The notes: a model not told the origin generated them from the sequence alone. 64,000 nucleotides of DNA from Candidula unifasciata (GCA_905116865.2 CAJHNH020006112.1:383501-447500); one strand, 5' to 3'; shown: positions 13,433 through 58,439, numbered from the stretch's first letter. Translations and numbers: made by a program.

Positions 13433-13630
13433 AAAGGGGAAAAGGGGGGGGGGGGGGGGGTAACTTCCTTACGACTCACAGGATTGTGGGAATTGGGGTG
13501 GAAAAAAGGGAGGGGGGCCTCCTTACGATTCACAGGATTGTGGGAATTGGGATGAAAAAGTGGGGGGGGGGGGGGGGGGGGAGGACCTCACAACTCACAG
13601 GATTGTGAAAATTGGGGTAGGAGAAGGGGG
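13433..13630. repeat. Triplicated block carrying poly-G runs
   Basis: The segment around ACTCACAGGATTGTG occurs three times (about 13473, 13527, 13593), separated by G runs of up to about 20. Confidence 0.85.
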
Positions 13631-13639
13631 AGAGGGAAT

Positions 13640-14096
13640 GTGGAGGGGAGTGGGAGCAACACTGTCAAAAAAAAAAAAAAAATGTTTATGCGAAAGAGTA
13701 AAAGATATCTGAGTCCAAAGCCCCAGTCTAGAGCAATGATGGTATTATATCCTTGATTACATAAGGGGGATGAGAGTGAAGGAAGATATGATTGCAGAAA
13801 AGATGAGAGCTGAGCGTCTGAAAAGAAACGAATAAACACAGATGCTGATAACAATGGTCCTTAAATCTCATGCTATCACTGTGGAAGACTCCATAGAAGT
13901 CTGAGCACATCTGTCCATAAGGCAGGGAACGGCTAAAGCCAGTAAAACGGTTGTAAACGCAAAACTCAGGTTCAGGTAAAAAGCCAAAAAAACCAAGCGG
14001 ACAATCAACCGAGACCTTCCGTCGGAATTCACAGCCGGTAAACGATAAAGATGGGAACTGGATATGAGTGACTCCTAGAATGTGAAAGTGCATGAG
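13640..14096. other. No gene seen
   Basis: Two overlapping minus frames (13588-14093) lack family resemblance. A poly-A run lies at 13667-13682. Confidence 0.4.
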
Positions 14097-14185
14097 GCAG
14101 GAGAACTTGCGAGAGACCGAATGTCTTTCAGGCAGACTGTGATGAGAGCGACGTTCTGAAAAGGACCTGCTAGATGATGATGATA
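14097..14185 (+). mobile_element. LINE2-type 3' tail
   Basis: GCGAGAGACCGAATGTCTTT, CAGGCAGACTGTGATGAGAG and GGACCTGCTAGATGATGATG match the end of the fuller copy at 47425-47795. Confidence 0.75.
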
Positions 14186-14349
14186 AAACGAAGAAGAAGA
14201 AGATTGTGGAAGACTTCTTGACACAGGCAGGTTTTGTTAGTCACACTCGCCATCGCCATGAGCTGTGAGTTGCATGACTTTTCCTAACGCAATACAACGC
14301 AAAAAACGGAAAAGTGCCAGTCAATTAATCATCATGTTATAAGTTTGCT

Positions 14350-14562
14350 GCGTATCCTTTACAGGACGCTGCAGAACCAACCCCAGCAATTTTAGCTGTT
14401 GTGATTTTTCTAGGCAAATTTTACCTTCTATAGTTTGCCATTGCTCCTGTACGGTCAGCTTTCGGTACCACTGTTGAAAACAACTTCAAGACGGTCTGGT
14501 GGCTGGTATCGAACCCGGCATTAAAAAGCGACGTTCGCAACGACTAAGCCACAGACGTCGGC
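14350..14562 (-). mobile_element. SINE1 copy
   Basis: Reverse orientation, from TCCTTTACAGGACGCTGCAG to the tRNA-like head with ATCGAACCCGGC and the degenerate AAGCCACAGACG. Confidence 0.85.
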
Positions 14563-15160
14563 ATTAATCTTAAACACTGTTGTGATCCTACATGTATGAA
14601 CAGTGAGTACACAGAATTCAAGAAATGTGAAGAAAAAAGAGAAACGTCTAAACGAGCACCGATACCAACAGGGGTAAGTCAAAGAAGCTAGCACTATATT
14701 ATTACGACAATGATGAGGAGCGACCAGAAAATCAATCATTTCGACACAAATATCACACATTTCTTTCAAGGTTTAAATTCTGACGTCGCCAGACTGACTC
14801 TTCCAACTATCGTTTCCTCACGTCTACCCATCCTTTTATGCCCCCTTCCCCTCCTTTTTATCTAGTCATTTCTTACCCAATCTTGATCTCCCAGATCTTT
14901 CGTAGCGTTAGAGCATGTCCTTCTCAGAAGTGACAATATCCGTCTCTTATTGAAGTCACCACGCATCACTTGCTCCCGTCTGCCTATATATTCCTGTGAA
15001 GAAACTCATTTATTCCGGATTTCGTCTCAGCGGTGCCAGATTTTTCTCAGTGGACATCTGAACTAAGTACATTTCACATCTTTTTGCCTGCATCAGATTT
15101 ATTTCACATGCTTGCCTGCATTTTATTAGTTTATTATTCGTTTATTATCAATTTCTCTAG
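14563..15160. other. No gene seen
   Basis: No recognisable repeat or coding segment. Confidence 0.4.
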
Positions 15161-15162
15161 AT

Positions 15163-15325
15163 CAGGGCTATTTATTTGGGGAACCGCGGACCAAATCGGC
15201 CCGCGGAGACCTATCAAGTGGCCCGTTTGTTTTGTATTAAATATCTTTCTATGTTGGTGTTCGGGCCACAATCCCAATTTTATAAATTTTGGCCCCAGAG
15301 TAACCACCACACTGGGCTACAACCT
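15163..15325. mobile_element. Possible hAT-derived fragment
   Basis: CAGGGCTATTTATTTGGGGA followed by CGGACCAAATCGGCCCGCGG resembles the termini of ZBED/Charlie-type hAT elements. No matching right end or target duplication seen. Confidence 0.3.
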
Positions 15326-16035
15326 TGTATCAGTGAGACGACAATAGAGGAGTAGACCTACTTTGAAAAATTTGAAAAATCAGTACTTAAAGTCGACTTT
15401 GTCGCTTTGGGGATAGGAAACTTAATTTCATTATTTCGATAACGATGGGCTGCAGTTTGTTGCATGCAATTTGGCAGTTTTGCGCAAATTTGGATAACAG
15501 TAGGAACTTCGAACTAGTCAGAAAACAACGGGAAGCTATGTAATGTCAACTTGTCTTTTGAAACTACAAACAACCGAAAAAGCAATTAATATTCTAATTT
15601 TGCCATTTGTTTCTTCGTCAGTCAGTGATTTCATTCTTCTCCTTTGCGAAACATCCCGCGGAATGTCTTAGTTTCTCTTCCCATTTTGGACTTTGGCCAT
15701 ATTCTGTGCTATAAATGGTGCATGCGCACCTGTTTTACAGATCTGTTTTCTGTGTGCAGACTTCTGGTTCCTCGCCTCTCAGGCAGATGCATTCCAACGT
15801 CAAAAGAAAGTCAGCTATGAAACAGGGCAAATAAATTGGTTTACTCATTCAGAAGGAAATACAATGAGATACCATACAAAGCAGATATCAAATGTGAAAG
15901 AAAACGATGCAGACCAAGAACGAGATGAAAGATAACATCAGAGGAATTGTGCAACAGCACCAAGACTAAGTGTTCATGACAGATACGTTTAGGCGAACAA
16001 AAACTAGTACATTGCATTTATAAGTAAGTAAATTT
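15326..16035. other. No gene seen; family C fragment inside
   Basis: A reversed family C piece lies at about 15725-15800 (GCCTCTCAGGCAGATGCATT). The frame at 15693-15935 overlaps it and is not a gene. Confidence 0.45.
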
Positions 16036-16195
16036 CACCCCACCAGGACATCACACAGAGCGATAAACACCCAGTGACACAAAGTGCCACCATACGGATG
16101 AGGATCACCCGTAGAGAGGTCCCAGAAACCGCGTTCAGCCATCGGGCTTTATTGCTGCCCAGGGCAAAAGCCAGTATGGGCCTTTAAAATAACGA
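16036..16195 (+). mobile_element. Interspersed repeat family B
   Basis: CCCCACCAGGACATCACACA, GATAAACACCCAGTGACACA and AAGTGCCACCAT, ending GGGCAAAAGCCAGTATGGGC. About 170 bp. Copies also at 32854, 46300, 46528, 47880 and, in reverse, 48421. Confidence 0.85.
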
Positions 16196-16369
16196 AATAG
16201 TGCGTCCCACATAGGGACGACCTTTGTTGTCCGTAAGTGCTATACATTGCATCTCCCTCGTCACCGGAAGTTGCACCAGAAGACGCTGAGAACAAATAGT
16301 GAAACAATTGCTGAATCCAGAGGTGTCTTTCCGCTGTAAGCAACCTAGTTATCTGGTCTGGTCTGGTAG

Positions 16370-16640
16370 TCGTAGTTTCAGCTTCATAGCAAACGGGTCG
16401 CCCCATCTTTGCTCCGCTCCTGTGCCAGCGAAAAAACACTCAGAATGTCTATCACAGTCCCTTGTGGAAAGATTGACAGACTGCTGTCTCAGCATATCTA
16501 GCATACACTCGCATTAAAGCATACGGTAGCCATCCGAAGTGCTAGCACAAACAGTCCAACATTAGAAATGCAGTTCATCATTACATACCTAGTTATGTAA
16601 TGTTACAGTAATACCAGTCCTAGACATGAACTTCTGAATT
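16370..16640 (-). mobile_element. Family E repeat, long copy
   Basis: Shares CAGAATGTCTATCACAGTC, GCCATCCGAAGTGCTAGCAC and TAATACCAGTCCTAG with 55855-56135, about 250 bp of diverged alignment. Confidence 0.6.
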
Positions 16641-16764
16641 ATTCATGGCGGTTCCTATTTCGACTTTATGATTATCAGTATCGGTAAGTAACAACAATAT
16701 GAAGGCCACCCGCAAGATCATAACAATACAGTAACTACCAAACTGCCAGTAACGGCCTTTATTA

Positions 16765-16985
16765 TACCACTTGTGTGGTGTAGGCGGTGGGGAAGGGGGG
16801 GGGGGGTGTTCTTTGAGCCTGAGGATTTACGGCCGCATGTCTAGTGCTGTCGCCACGACTACGCAGGTGAGGATTTTATTTTGCCCCCCTGAAAAATCCC
16901 TTGCCTTACCAAGGATTCGAACCCGGGTATTTCGCTTGAGATTCCAACGTTCTAACCGCTCCTCTACAAGTTTGTCATGACAAGC
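16765..16985 (-). mobile_element. SINE3 copy (tRNA-derived head)
   Basis: The minus strand reads GAGGAGCGGTTAGAACGTTG then GGGTTCGAATCC, an A/B-box arrangement. The tail with a G-rich run and GGCCGCATGTCTAGTGCTGT matches 28170-28375. No proper acceptor stem, so not a tRNA gene. Confidence 0.7.
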
Positions 16986-17019
16986 ATTATTATTGATTTC
17001 CTGTAGTCATTTATTTTTC

Positions 17020-17150
17020 TTCTTCGCGTTCACCGGCAGTAAACTCTGGCGGGAAAGAACTAGGTGTTCGTCCATTTCTGGACCTTGCTCCTGTTCTACA
17101 ATTTGAGATTCCTTATACAAATCTGGCTTATTTGTCTGCAGACTGTTGGC
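17020..17150 (-). mobile_element. Family C fragment
   Basis: Reverse orientation: GCGTTCACCGGCAGTAAACT, GTTCGTCCATTTCTGGACCT and TTTGTCTGCAGACTGTTGG match other family C copies. Confidence 0.7.
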
Positions 17151-17164
17151 TCCGGGTTTCTCAG

Positions 17165-17310
17165 ACAGAGAAGGTGTTAGACAGTTTGATATCGTGGCAT
17201 GGAGGATCACCTGTGTCACAGCTGAGTGAAAGGACACGAGATAGAACTCTGTGGATTGATATGACTACCAATGCCACTCGCATGGACTTTAAAAGAAGAA
17301 GACACGTTTT
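17165..17310 (+). mobile_element. Non-LTR 3' tail (GAA-tail family)
   Basis: A frame reads LDSLISWHGGSPVSQLSERT and then RDRTLWIDMTTNA, the typical C-terminal end of a non-LTR polyprotein. Ends AAAAGAAGAAGACACG. Confidence 0.78.
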
Positions 17311-17591
17311 TAGAGGGACATTGGATCTACACCCCGACACCCCCTTTTCCATGGAACCTCGGAACCCACACGGGACTGTTGTTGTTTAACTTCTCATCTT
17401 TAAATGTCCTTGCTATCTGGAAACTATTAGGAGTTTACTAACCGTGGGGTCAATTTAACTGGTTGTTGTGGACTAGGATTTTTCCTGTCCTCTTCATTGA
17501 GAAATATCTCAGTCGAATTCTGCGACTGTATGAACGAGCACCTTTCCTTTCCATTCGTTCAGCTTCTTAATCTTATTCTAAAAGAGAAACA

Positions 17592-17796
17592 ATATTATTA
17601 TGGCCTGGAGAGAATGAGGCACCTGGGTGTAACCAGAGGGTCTGGTCGGCTGAATACACTCAGAGGAAAGGCAAGACGGACTTTTAACCAGATTGTGACC
17701 GTTACCATCAGTTTTTGAACTCTGCGCTGGCTGCTGAATATGAGGACGGAGCATGCATGGGAATGTCCCGAGTGCTGTGATGTCAATTCTTGATTC
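17592..17796 (+). pseudogene. Retrotransposon RNase H-distal tail (family R)
   Basis: YYYGLERMRHLGVTRGSGRL followed by LRGKARRTFNQIVTVTI, then GTGTCCCGAGTGCTGTGATGT (ECPECCDV). Family R tails occur about eleven times in this window and share the same 3' end. Confidence 0.7.
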
Positions 17797-17799
17797 ACC

Positions 17800-18427
17800 T
17801 TAACTCCAATTCAAAATTCTGTTTATTTACTTCTTGTCTGATTTAAGGATGGTATCTATATAAATGGGGTCAGTCCGTTTGCCTCGCGCTTCGGAGGTCG
17901 CGGGTCTGTTCTACAGACGCGTCGTTCTGCTAACAAAGAAGTTGTTTCTGAGATTTCTGCGAATCGTCGTTGGAGCTACAGAGTTTGTGCTTTGTATGAC
18001 GCTTTCTGCAGTCTGCTATCCGTTGTATGGAGAGAGATTGAGCTGCATAGGATAACCCGGAGCAAGGAAGTCGAACCTCTCAACTTTAATTTTATCTTTG
18101 GTGTAATAAGAAGAGAATACCGTAGACAGTACGTTTTATTTAATAAACATAATATTCTGTTTAAAAAAACATTTGTTGATCTGGAGAATACATGCATTCA
18201 TCGGCAACTGTCACCTCTTTTAACAGAGAGAAGAAAACATCACAGCAAGCGCATTAAAATGATAATACATGTGTTCCAATTCTTTGGCAATTCTGAATAA
18301 ATCTGAATTTGACGTGGTAAATCCATGTGTGTGTGGGGGAGGGGGGAGGAGGAGGAAACCTCGAACCGTGACATAATCCAGGTTAAAAACGAGATACAGT
18401 AAGACGTATGTGTTGTAGCATTTTGTT
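17800..18427. other. No gene seen
   Basis: A frame at 17992-18300 has no recognised homology. Confidence 0.4.
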
Positions 18428-18695
18428 TGTGGGTTTCCGGGGCCCTATTATAGGGAAAACAAGAACAGACCCACTGCCTACCCAAAAAGCATGTCGTAAG
18501 AATCGACTAATTGGGAGCTTTCTTCGAAGTCGGAGTGCATGTGTCAGGGAGGCAAGGAACTAGCAGTCTGCATACAAATGAGTCAGATCTATAAAACTAA
18601 TGTACACGAAACACGCAGGTTCTTGAACAGGACTGCAGTCCAGAAGTGGATGAACAACCAGAACTTTCCGCCAGAGTTTACAGCTGGTAAACACA
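18428..18695 (+). mobile_element. Family C repeat, near full length
   Basis: TTTCCGGGGCCCTATTATAG, CGACTAATTGGGAGCT, GAGGCAAGGAAC, and GGATGAACAACCAGAACTTT, in the same order as at 4205-4460. Confidence 0.85.
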
Positions 18696-18899
18696 AAGAA
18701 AAGGATAAATTTGTAAACCTTATTTTTATCTGCTTCCATCTGGTAAGACCAGTTGAAGTTAAAACTGCTTTCGTCTCGACCGTGATTCTTAAATAAAACT
18801 ACTCGACAGGCAATCGTACTTGCACTGAGGGATAGCAGTATCAAGTCTTATAAGGAGTACTTGAAAAGCATGGACAGTTTCAAAGCATATAAAGTCAGT

Positions 18900-19105
18900 T
18901 GTGAATCCTTTATGTGACGTTGCAGAATTAGTCTCATCACTATATTTGGATGTTTGTGATTTCACTGGCCATAAGTCTGTGACTGGTCTCGATACCACTG
19001 TCGAAGCCAACACAAGACGGTCTGCTGTCAAATCGCCCGCAGCTAGGATCGAGCCCGGCACACCAGAATTACCAACCGCGTTGACAACGTCAAGTCACAG
19101 ATTCT
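18900..19105 (-). mobile_element. SINE1 copy
   Basis: Reverse orientation, TCCTTTATGTGACGTTGCAG to a degenerate tRNA-like head near 19040-19105. Confidence 0.7.
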
Positions 19106-19225
19106 GACAAGCATAGCAAAGTTAATGCTGTTAGGTAGTTCAGTCAAATTTTATGTATTAAGATTTTAATTTTATTCATAACAGATGGGTAGTGGTAAAA
19201 AATCCCCCCCCCCCCCCTTTTTGAG

Positions 19226-19395
19226 TTTAAGGTTTCCTCAGCGAAGCCTGTATGTCAGTTCTTAAATAGAGTTTAACGGTACCTCAATGAAGCCTGTATG
19301 TCAATTCTTAAAACAGATTTCAAAGGTAAATCAATGCAGCCCGTATGTCAACTCTTAAAACAATTCAACGGTACCTCAATGAAGCCTGTTAGTTG
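19226..19395. repeat. Tandem repeat of about 46-48 bp, 4 copies
   Basis: GAAGCCTGTATGTCA or near-identical sequence recurs at about 19243, 19290, 19338 and 19381, with GGTACCTCAAT between. Confidence 0.8.
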
Positions 19396-19448
19396 TACGG
19401 TACTTTGTCTGTCTTACTCGCGAGAGATAACGACTGACCCTGACTTGG

Positions 19449-19461
19449 TCTCACTCTCTCT

Positions 19462-19518
<57 letters not shown>
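19449..19518. repeat. (CT)n microsatellite upstream of PTGR3
   Basis: About 35 CT units ending 120 bp before the PTGR3 ATG. It could sit in the promoter or 5' UTR, which is speculative. Confidence 0.93.
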
Positions 19519-19521
<3 letters not shown>

Positions 19522-19640
19522 GTCTTGCTCTGACTCTCGGACTTTAGATGTGGTGCAACGTGTCCGTAATTAGCATTTAAAATGACCATCGTTTTAACTG
19601 TAAAATCACTGGTGCGTCTGTTCACAGCAGTCCATCTAAA

Positions 19641-53320
<33,680 letters not shown>

Positions 53321-53384
53321 TTCAGTATTTGTCTGCGCAGGACTTTCCTCCTCATCAACCTGGTGTTGTTGAATTTTAATGGAG

Positions 53385-53590
53385 AACTGTTACATTTAAT
53401 AGTCTTAGGCTTAGTCTTTTTCAAGATTTCCACATCAATGTAATCAGGTTTCCCCATACTTGCTCCATTCCTGTGAAAGTGAAAATCAGATACAACTTCC
53501 CTCACTGTCACATTTGAAAGAAAAACTGATGCACAAATGACTAGTCCCGAAACAGTCCAGAAACATGCGGACACAGTAAATGCATATGGA
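53385..53590 (-). repeat. Family E repeat in the presumed 3' UTR
   Basis: Reverse: TTTCCCCATACTTGCTCCAT and CCTGTGAAAGTGAAAATCAG parallel 1745-1870. Confidence 0.55.
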
Positions 53591-53689
53591 AGTTGCTAGA
53601 GTCGCCAAAGCCTACAAGAAATATAGTTAAAGCAAAAACAGTATGCAATCTTTTGTTCGTGTCCGCATTATTCAAATTTTTGTCTGGGA

Positions 53690-53860
53690 GTGAGCAGTGG
53701 ATCTGGCTGAGTGTCAACACTCAGGGGAAAGGCAAGATGGATATGCAATCAGACAGCAACTGGTACCTTCACAATTGGAACTCTACGCTTGCTACTGAAG
53801 ATAGGGATGCAGCGCTTATGGGAATGTGCTAAATGATTTTATGTTGATTATTCATTGAAA
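53690..53860 (+). pseudogene. Family R extreme 3' tail
   Basis: GGATCTGGCTGAGTGTCAAC, ATGCAATCAGACAGCAACTG, CTTGCTACTGAAGATAGGGA. Confidence 0.75.
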
Positions 53861-54002
53861 ATATATTAAAATTTACAATGGGAAAACACTGTTTTAAAAA
53901 CTAACAGTAACAAAACTGAATAAGTTGCTTAAAAAAAAAAAGCATTATGCATATAAATTTATTTTATTGATTAAATGTGAAGCCAAAGAAGCAAGAAAAA
54001 CA

Positions 54003-54008
54003 AATAAA
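54003..54008 (+). promoter_or_regulatory. Candidate polyadenylation signal for PTGR3
   Basis: AATAAA about 680 bp after the stop codon. It is the first canonical hexamer I see downstream. It follows retroelement remnants, so the 3' UTR would contain them. Assignment is inference; an earlier variant signal is possible. Confidence 0.35.
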
Positions 54009-54148
54009 ATGACAATTCACAACAATAATCAATGTAAAATAGAGGCAAGATCAAGGCACTAGTGACACAGATAGGGTCCTATTTAGGCTACATGTAACAT
54101 GTGCAGAGGCAAAAGTTTAAGTATGACAAAATTCTAAAAAGTGCAAAA

Positions 54149-54423
54149 TACTGTGTGTCCGTAAATCCATGGTGCACTTTTGACTAGTCAAAGGAAATCA
54201 ACCAGATAGAAATGTGAAATCTTCCCCAAATGAAAAGAAGACTCTCAAAGTTTTATAGTGTTGTGTCATCACCTGTGTGTGCACAAGATTGCACATCACA
54301 TTATGAAACTTGGGGAGTTTATTTGTTTTCATTTGGTGCAGATCTAACATTTCTATCTTTTTTTTTGTTGTTGCTTTCCTATGACTGGTCAAAAGTGCTT
54401 AATGACTTTACGGACACAGTGTA
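54149..54423. mobile_element. Fold-back MITE (mariner-like ends)
   Basis: The left half from TACTGTGTGTCCGTAAATCC and the right half ending GACTTTACGGACACAGTGTA are inverted copies over their full length (GCACTTTTGACTAGTC / GACTGGTCAAAAGTGC, ATAGAAATGT / ACATTTCTAT, CCAAATGAAAA / TTTTCATTTGG). Both ends carry TA, as expected for Tc1/mariner-type targets. Confidence 0.85.
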
Positions 54424-54424
54424 T

Positions 54425-55029
54425 AATTACTTAACAAACAAATGTCAGTATCTTTATTGTTGTCATCATTATGACAGTTCTGTCTTTAATTGCGCATCAC
54501 TGCTCCATTAGGACTTTGATTAGCACATCTTTTCTATTTGTTATGTATTCAGGTAAGTTTAAAATTCTTCAGTACAGTTAAAAACTAAAATCAATAATTC
54601 CACAACTTACTGTTGCAAAACTGTAAAGGAACAGTGATGCTAAAGTTTAGCAGAGGCAAAAGGGGCATCATAAAATAAATGACCATACAGGGGCATCATA
54701 TGTCTCAAATACAGTCTTGGACATAGATACAGCAGAGTTAATTTGATACATTTGATCTGTTACATCAACCGCAAGTGGGCATGTAATGGAAAGTATAATC
54801 AATGATTAATTTTATGTAAATTACCAGGGAAGCTCAAGAAACAAGCGATCTTATTTTACTTACCAACTTGAAAAAGAGGGGGAAAGGGGGGAAGAGGGTG
54901 GAGGTACCACTGAAATGCATATTTCTATAACTATTCAACATTTTAAAATAAGAAATTTAAAGACTGCTTTAAAAACATATGTGAGTTATGAGTTGGGTTT
55001 TCTTATCAGCAGTCCAGACCAGTCCATAG
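54425..55029. other. No gene seen
   Basis: A+T-rich intergenic sequence without recognised repeats. Confidence 0.4.
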
Positions 55030-55340
55030 GTGATCAGATTTTCCCCTTCAACATACAGATCAGCATCCCACGGTTCATAGTAACAGTCCTATGCTTGTTA
55101 ACAAGACTTCTTGTGCATCCGGTGTGCCTCTCATGCTTGGCTGTAATGATCTTTACTCCCAATTGTCGCATTCTTAGCAGTGATGTGGACACGCTGCTCC
55201 CAAAATTGTCGGATCGCCATATCTCTCTAAGGGCATTCAAAATGTCAGCACGATCCATAGACTGGCCATATGCAACTAAGGCAGAACCGGCCAATCTATC
55301 AACTCTTTCATTACCAACAACACCTGCATATCCTGGGACA
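55030..55340 (-). pseudogene. Family R RNase H tail, open over 86 codons
   Basis: The minus frame reads MAGSALVAYGQSMDRADILN, ALREIWRSDNFGSSVSTSLL, RMRQLGVKIITAKHERHTGC, TRSLVNKHRTVTMNRGML. Upstream codons continue GNERVDRLAGSAL, the ExxxDRLA end of RNase H. A distinct subfamily from the GGEL copies. Confidence 0.8.
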
Positions 55341-55707
55341 TAAATTATACATGAATAAAATAGCTACACTCTAAGATTTCAAAGGCTGTGACTTTTGTAA
55401 TTGAACTTTAATGTAACTAACAAGAAATGAACAAATATTACATAACAGACACAAACGAACTACAGTTTTTCCATCTCCTTGACCCACTCTTACCTAAACA
55501 GTCATACATGTTGCAGAGAATAAGAAATCTAAAACTGTGACAAAATGCATCAATTTTTGAAGCTGTGGCAAATGTAAAAGTAAGCTGTAAATATACTTTT
55601 ACAACCTACACATAGAAAAAATATTACATTTGCAAAGTTAGTTAAAAAATAAATCTGCTGCATTAAATAAGTCAGTAAAGGACCCTTTTCGCACCACTGG
55701 TGGCATG
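55341..55707. other. No gene seen
   Basis: A+T-rich sequence, nothing recognised. Confidence 0.4.
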
Positions 55708-55803
55708 TCATGAGGCGGGAGAACTGGCGAGAGACCGAATTTCTTTCAGGCTGACTGTGATGAGAGCGGCGTTCTGCAAATGGACCTGCTACATGATGAT
55801 GAT
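55708..55803 (+). mobile_element. LINE2-type 3' tail
   Basis: ATGAGGCGGGAGAACTGGCG, AGACCGAATTTCTTTCAGGC, GACCTGCTACATGATGATGA. Confidence 0.8.
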
Positions 55804-55854
55804 GGTGGCATGTCAGGAATATAGTAGGAATTTAAGGTAATCAAAGTTTCAACT

Positions 55855-56135
55855 TTAAACAAATGGGTCACCCCAATGATTTCCCATTCCTGTGCCAAAG
55901 AAAACCATAGAGAATGTCTACAACTGTCATTTGCAAAATAATAGACACAGACTGCAATATTAGCAAATCCAATAGCATATACACACACACACTAGATGCA
56001 GCCATCAGAAGTGCCAACACAAACAGTCTGCTACTAGAATAAGTGCAATTCATCATCGAGGAAAGCAGCAGTTACAACAGATCAGTAGTTGTACATGCAC
56101 CTAATAACATAAGGTAACACCAGTTCTGTGGCCAC
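55855..56135 (-). mobile_element. Family E repeat, long copy
   Basis: Aligns with 16370-16640 in the same orientation (AGAATGTCTACAACTGTCAT, GCAGCCATCAGAAGTGCCAA, GTAACACCAGTTCTGTG). Confidence 0.6.
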
Positions 56136-56139
56136 ATGT

Positions 56140-56715
56140 CACTTGCCATTTTCTAAATCTGCAGTTCACAACACAAACCATGTTGGAAACAGTTAAAAAA
56201 ACCCATCCAAAATGAAATATGTAGCTCACAGTGTTGCACCATGCAGTCAAATCAGTAGACGGAACTGTTTTCAGCATATAGTACCAGAAACATATTTTTA
56301 AAGATGAATCAGCTCTCAGCATACAATGTGGTCAACATCAAACTGTCCACCTTTACATGCCAGGACATGTCCTAGTATTCATTTTAGGCAGAGACTCCTT
56401 GGGAGTCCTATGTCAGTTATTTAAACAAATCTTTACTGATAAGGATCCAAACCTAGGACCTTCAAGCTGGTAGGCACATACTGTTACATAGGTTTTGTTG
56501 CTAATGTGTGCTTCAGCCACATATCTATCTTGTGAGTATAGAAACAGAAAACATGAGCAATTATTAAACATCTTTCCTTGTGAAGGACGTATTCAAAATG
56601 TTATATCTGTGACATACACTTTCCTGAGACAATGAAATATAAAGCATGTTAGGAAATATAAGTCTGCTAGCAGAAATATACTGTACAGTGTTGGGAGGCA
56701 TTTTTAACATACGGG
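56140..56715. other. No gene seen
   Basis: No recognised features. Confidence 0.4.
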
Positions 56716-57125
56716 CACCCCACTAGACCACAGACAAACTGCTATATCTATCATATTACGTTATCTAAATGATTCACAACACACAAAAATGCTACATCTT
56801 TAAAATTATGTTATCTAAGTGATTCACAACACAGACAAATTGCTTCATCTATTATTTTACATTATTTAAGTGATTAACAACACAGACAAACTGCTACATT
56901 TATTATATTACGTTACCCTAGTGATTCACAAATCAGACAAATTGCTACATCTATTATATAACATTATATAAGTGATTAACAACACAGACAAACTGCAACA
57001 TCTATATTATGTTATCAAAGTGATTTACAACACACACCAACTATTACATTACGTTACCTTAGCGATTCACAACACAGACAAACTGCTACCTCTATTATAT
57101 TACAGTATCTAAGTGATTCAGTATC
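56716..57125. repeat. Diverged minisatellite of about 51 bp, about 8 copies
   Basis: Each unit carries CACAACACAGACAAACTGCT and TATTACGTTATCTAAGTGAT with substitutions and small indels. Confidence 0.88.
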
Positions 57126-57247
57126 ACTCTGGTCTAGTAGATTAGCATTCATACATTTTGAGCACATCTTTTATTCTGTTGCCAGAAATTACCTCAAACT
57201 TCTCTTCTGGTCTTGATGACAGGTGCTCAAACAACTGATTTACCCAT

Positions 57248-57490
57248 ATGGGTTCCAGGGTCCTATTGTAGGGAACAAGAATAGGCACACTGCCCTCTAA
57301 CATCCATGTGATAAGAGTCTTCTAATTAGGGATGTTTCCTTCAAAATTGGAGTGCATCTGAATGAGAGGCGAGGAACCAACAGTCTGCACATGTGCATGT
57401 AAAACTTATATTCTGGAACAAGATCAAAGTCCAGAAGAGGGTAAGCAAGGAGAACTTTCTGTTAGATTTACAGCCAGTGAACGCTAAGAA
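57248..57490 (+). mobile_element. Family C repeat
   Basis: GGGTTCCAGGGTCCTATTGT, TGAGAGGCGAGGAACCAACA, AACTTTCTGTTAGATTTACA. Confidence 0.8.
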
Positions 57491-57782
57491 GAAAAGTTCA
57501 ACTGAACGAACTAGAAGATTAATTAATGAGAAGAGAAGTCACTGGACAAAACACACCCATTCTTATGCATATCCCTCAGCAACAACAAAAGCTAAAGCCA
57601 GAGGGAGCCCCAGCAGCACACTGACTTAACACTTGACTGCCAGCACAAAAGTCTTGTGCTCAAATCTTCCTTGCAGTGAATTTTAAAAACATGAAATCCC
57701 CCCCCCCCCCTCCCCCCACAGGAGATGTCCTGCGAGATAAAGGCAGACATCATAATATTTACTTACTACATTATTCCCTGAA
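57491..57782. other. No gene seen
   Basis: Poly-C tract at 57700-57717; tail of family C, otherwise nothing. Confidence 0.4.
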
Positions 57783-58255
57783 TGCCGACTGGGCTACTGA
57801 TATATGGGTCTAGCAATCGATGTCTAAAGTGCCGACTGGGCTACTGATATATGGGTCTAGCAATCGATGTCTAAAGTGCCGACTGGGCTACTGATATATG
57901 GGTCTAGCAATCAATGTCTAAAGTGCCGACTGGGCTACTGATATATGGGTCTAGCAATCGATGTCTAAAGTGCAGACTGGGCTACTGATATATGGGTCTA
58001 GCAATCGATGTCTAAAGTGCCAATTGGGCTACTGATATATGGGTCTAGCAATCGATGTCTAAAGTGCCAATTGGGCTACTGATATATGGGTCTAGCAATT
58101 AATGTCTAAAGTGCCAACTGGGCTACTGATATATGGGTCTAGCAATTGATGTCTAAAGTGCCAACTGGGCTACTGATATATGGGTCTAGCAATTGATGTC
58201 TAAAGTGCCAACTGGGCTACTGATATATGGGTCTAGCAATTGATGTCTAAAGTGC
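57783..58255. repeat. 47-bp minisatellite, 10 copies
   Basis: Unit contains ACTGGGCTACTGATATATGG and GTCTAGCAATCGATGTCTAA. Copies are nearly identical; ATCGAT in the early units changes to ATTGAT in later ones, so the array has directional structure. Confidence 0.97.
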
Positions 58256-58439
58256 CGATGGCGTGAAAAGGGTTGTTTACCTATTTATTACTTGAAGCCA
58301 TGGCAGCCTTTATTTCACTACCCGGGACACTAGCTAGACCTATGATGTATGGATTAATGGTAAGCCCTTCTTCTCCATCTCTAGTGCTGTTCTGCCTGTC
58401 AGCGCTAAATCTTCAAGAGGCACTAGGGTAAGAGCCTTT

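Noticed and set aside
13588..14093. Short minus-strand genes
   Set aside because: Overlapping frames without conserved motifs, splice support or codon signature.
16907..16985. Functional tRNA gene on the minus strand
   Set aside because: A and B boxes are present but no consistent acceptor or anticodon stem, and the body matches another SINE3 copy.
57783..58255. Origin or protein-binding array at the repeated ATCGAT sites
   Set aside because: Site recurs only because the 47-bp unit is tandemly repeated, and it is lost in half of the units.
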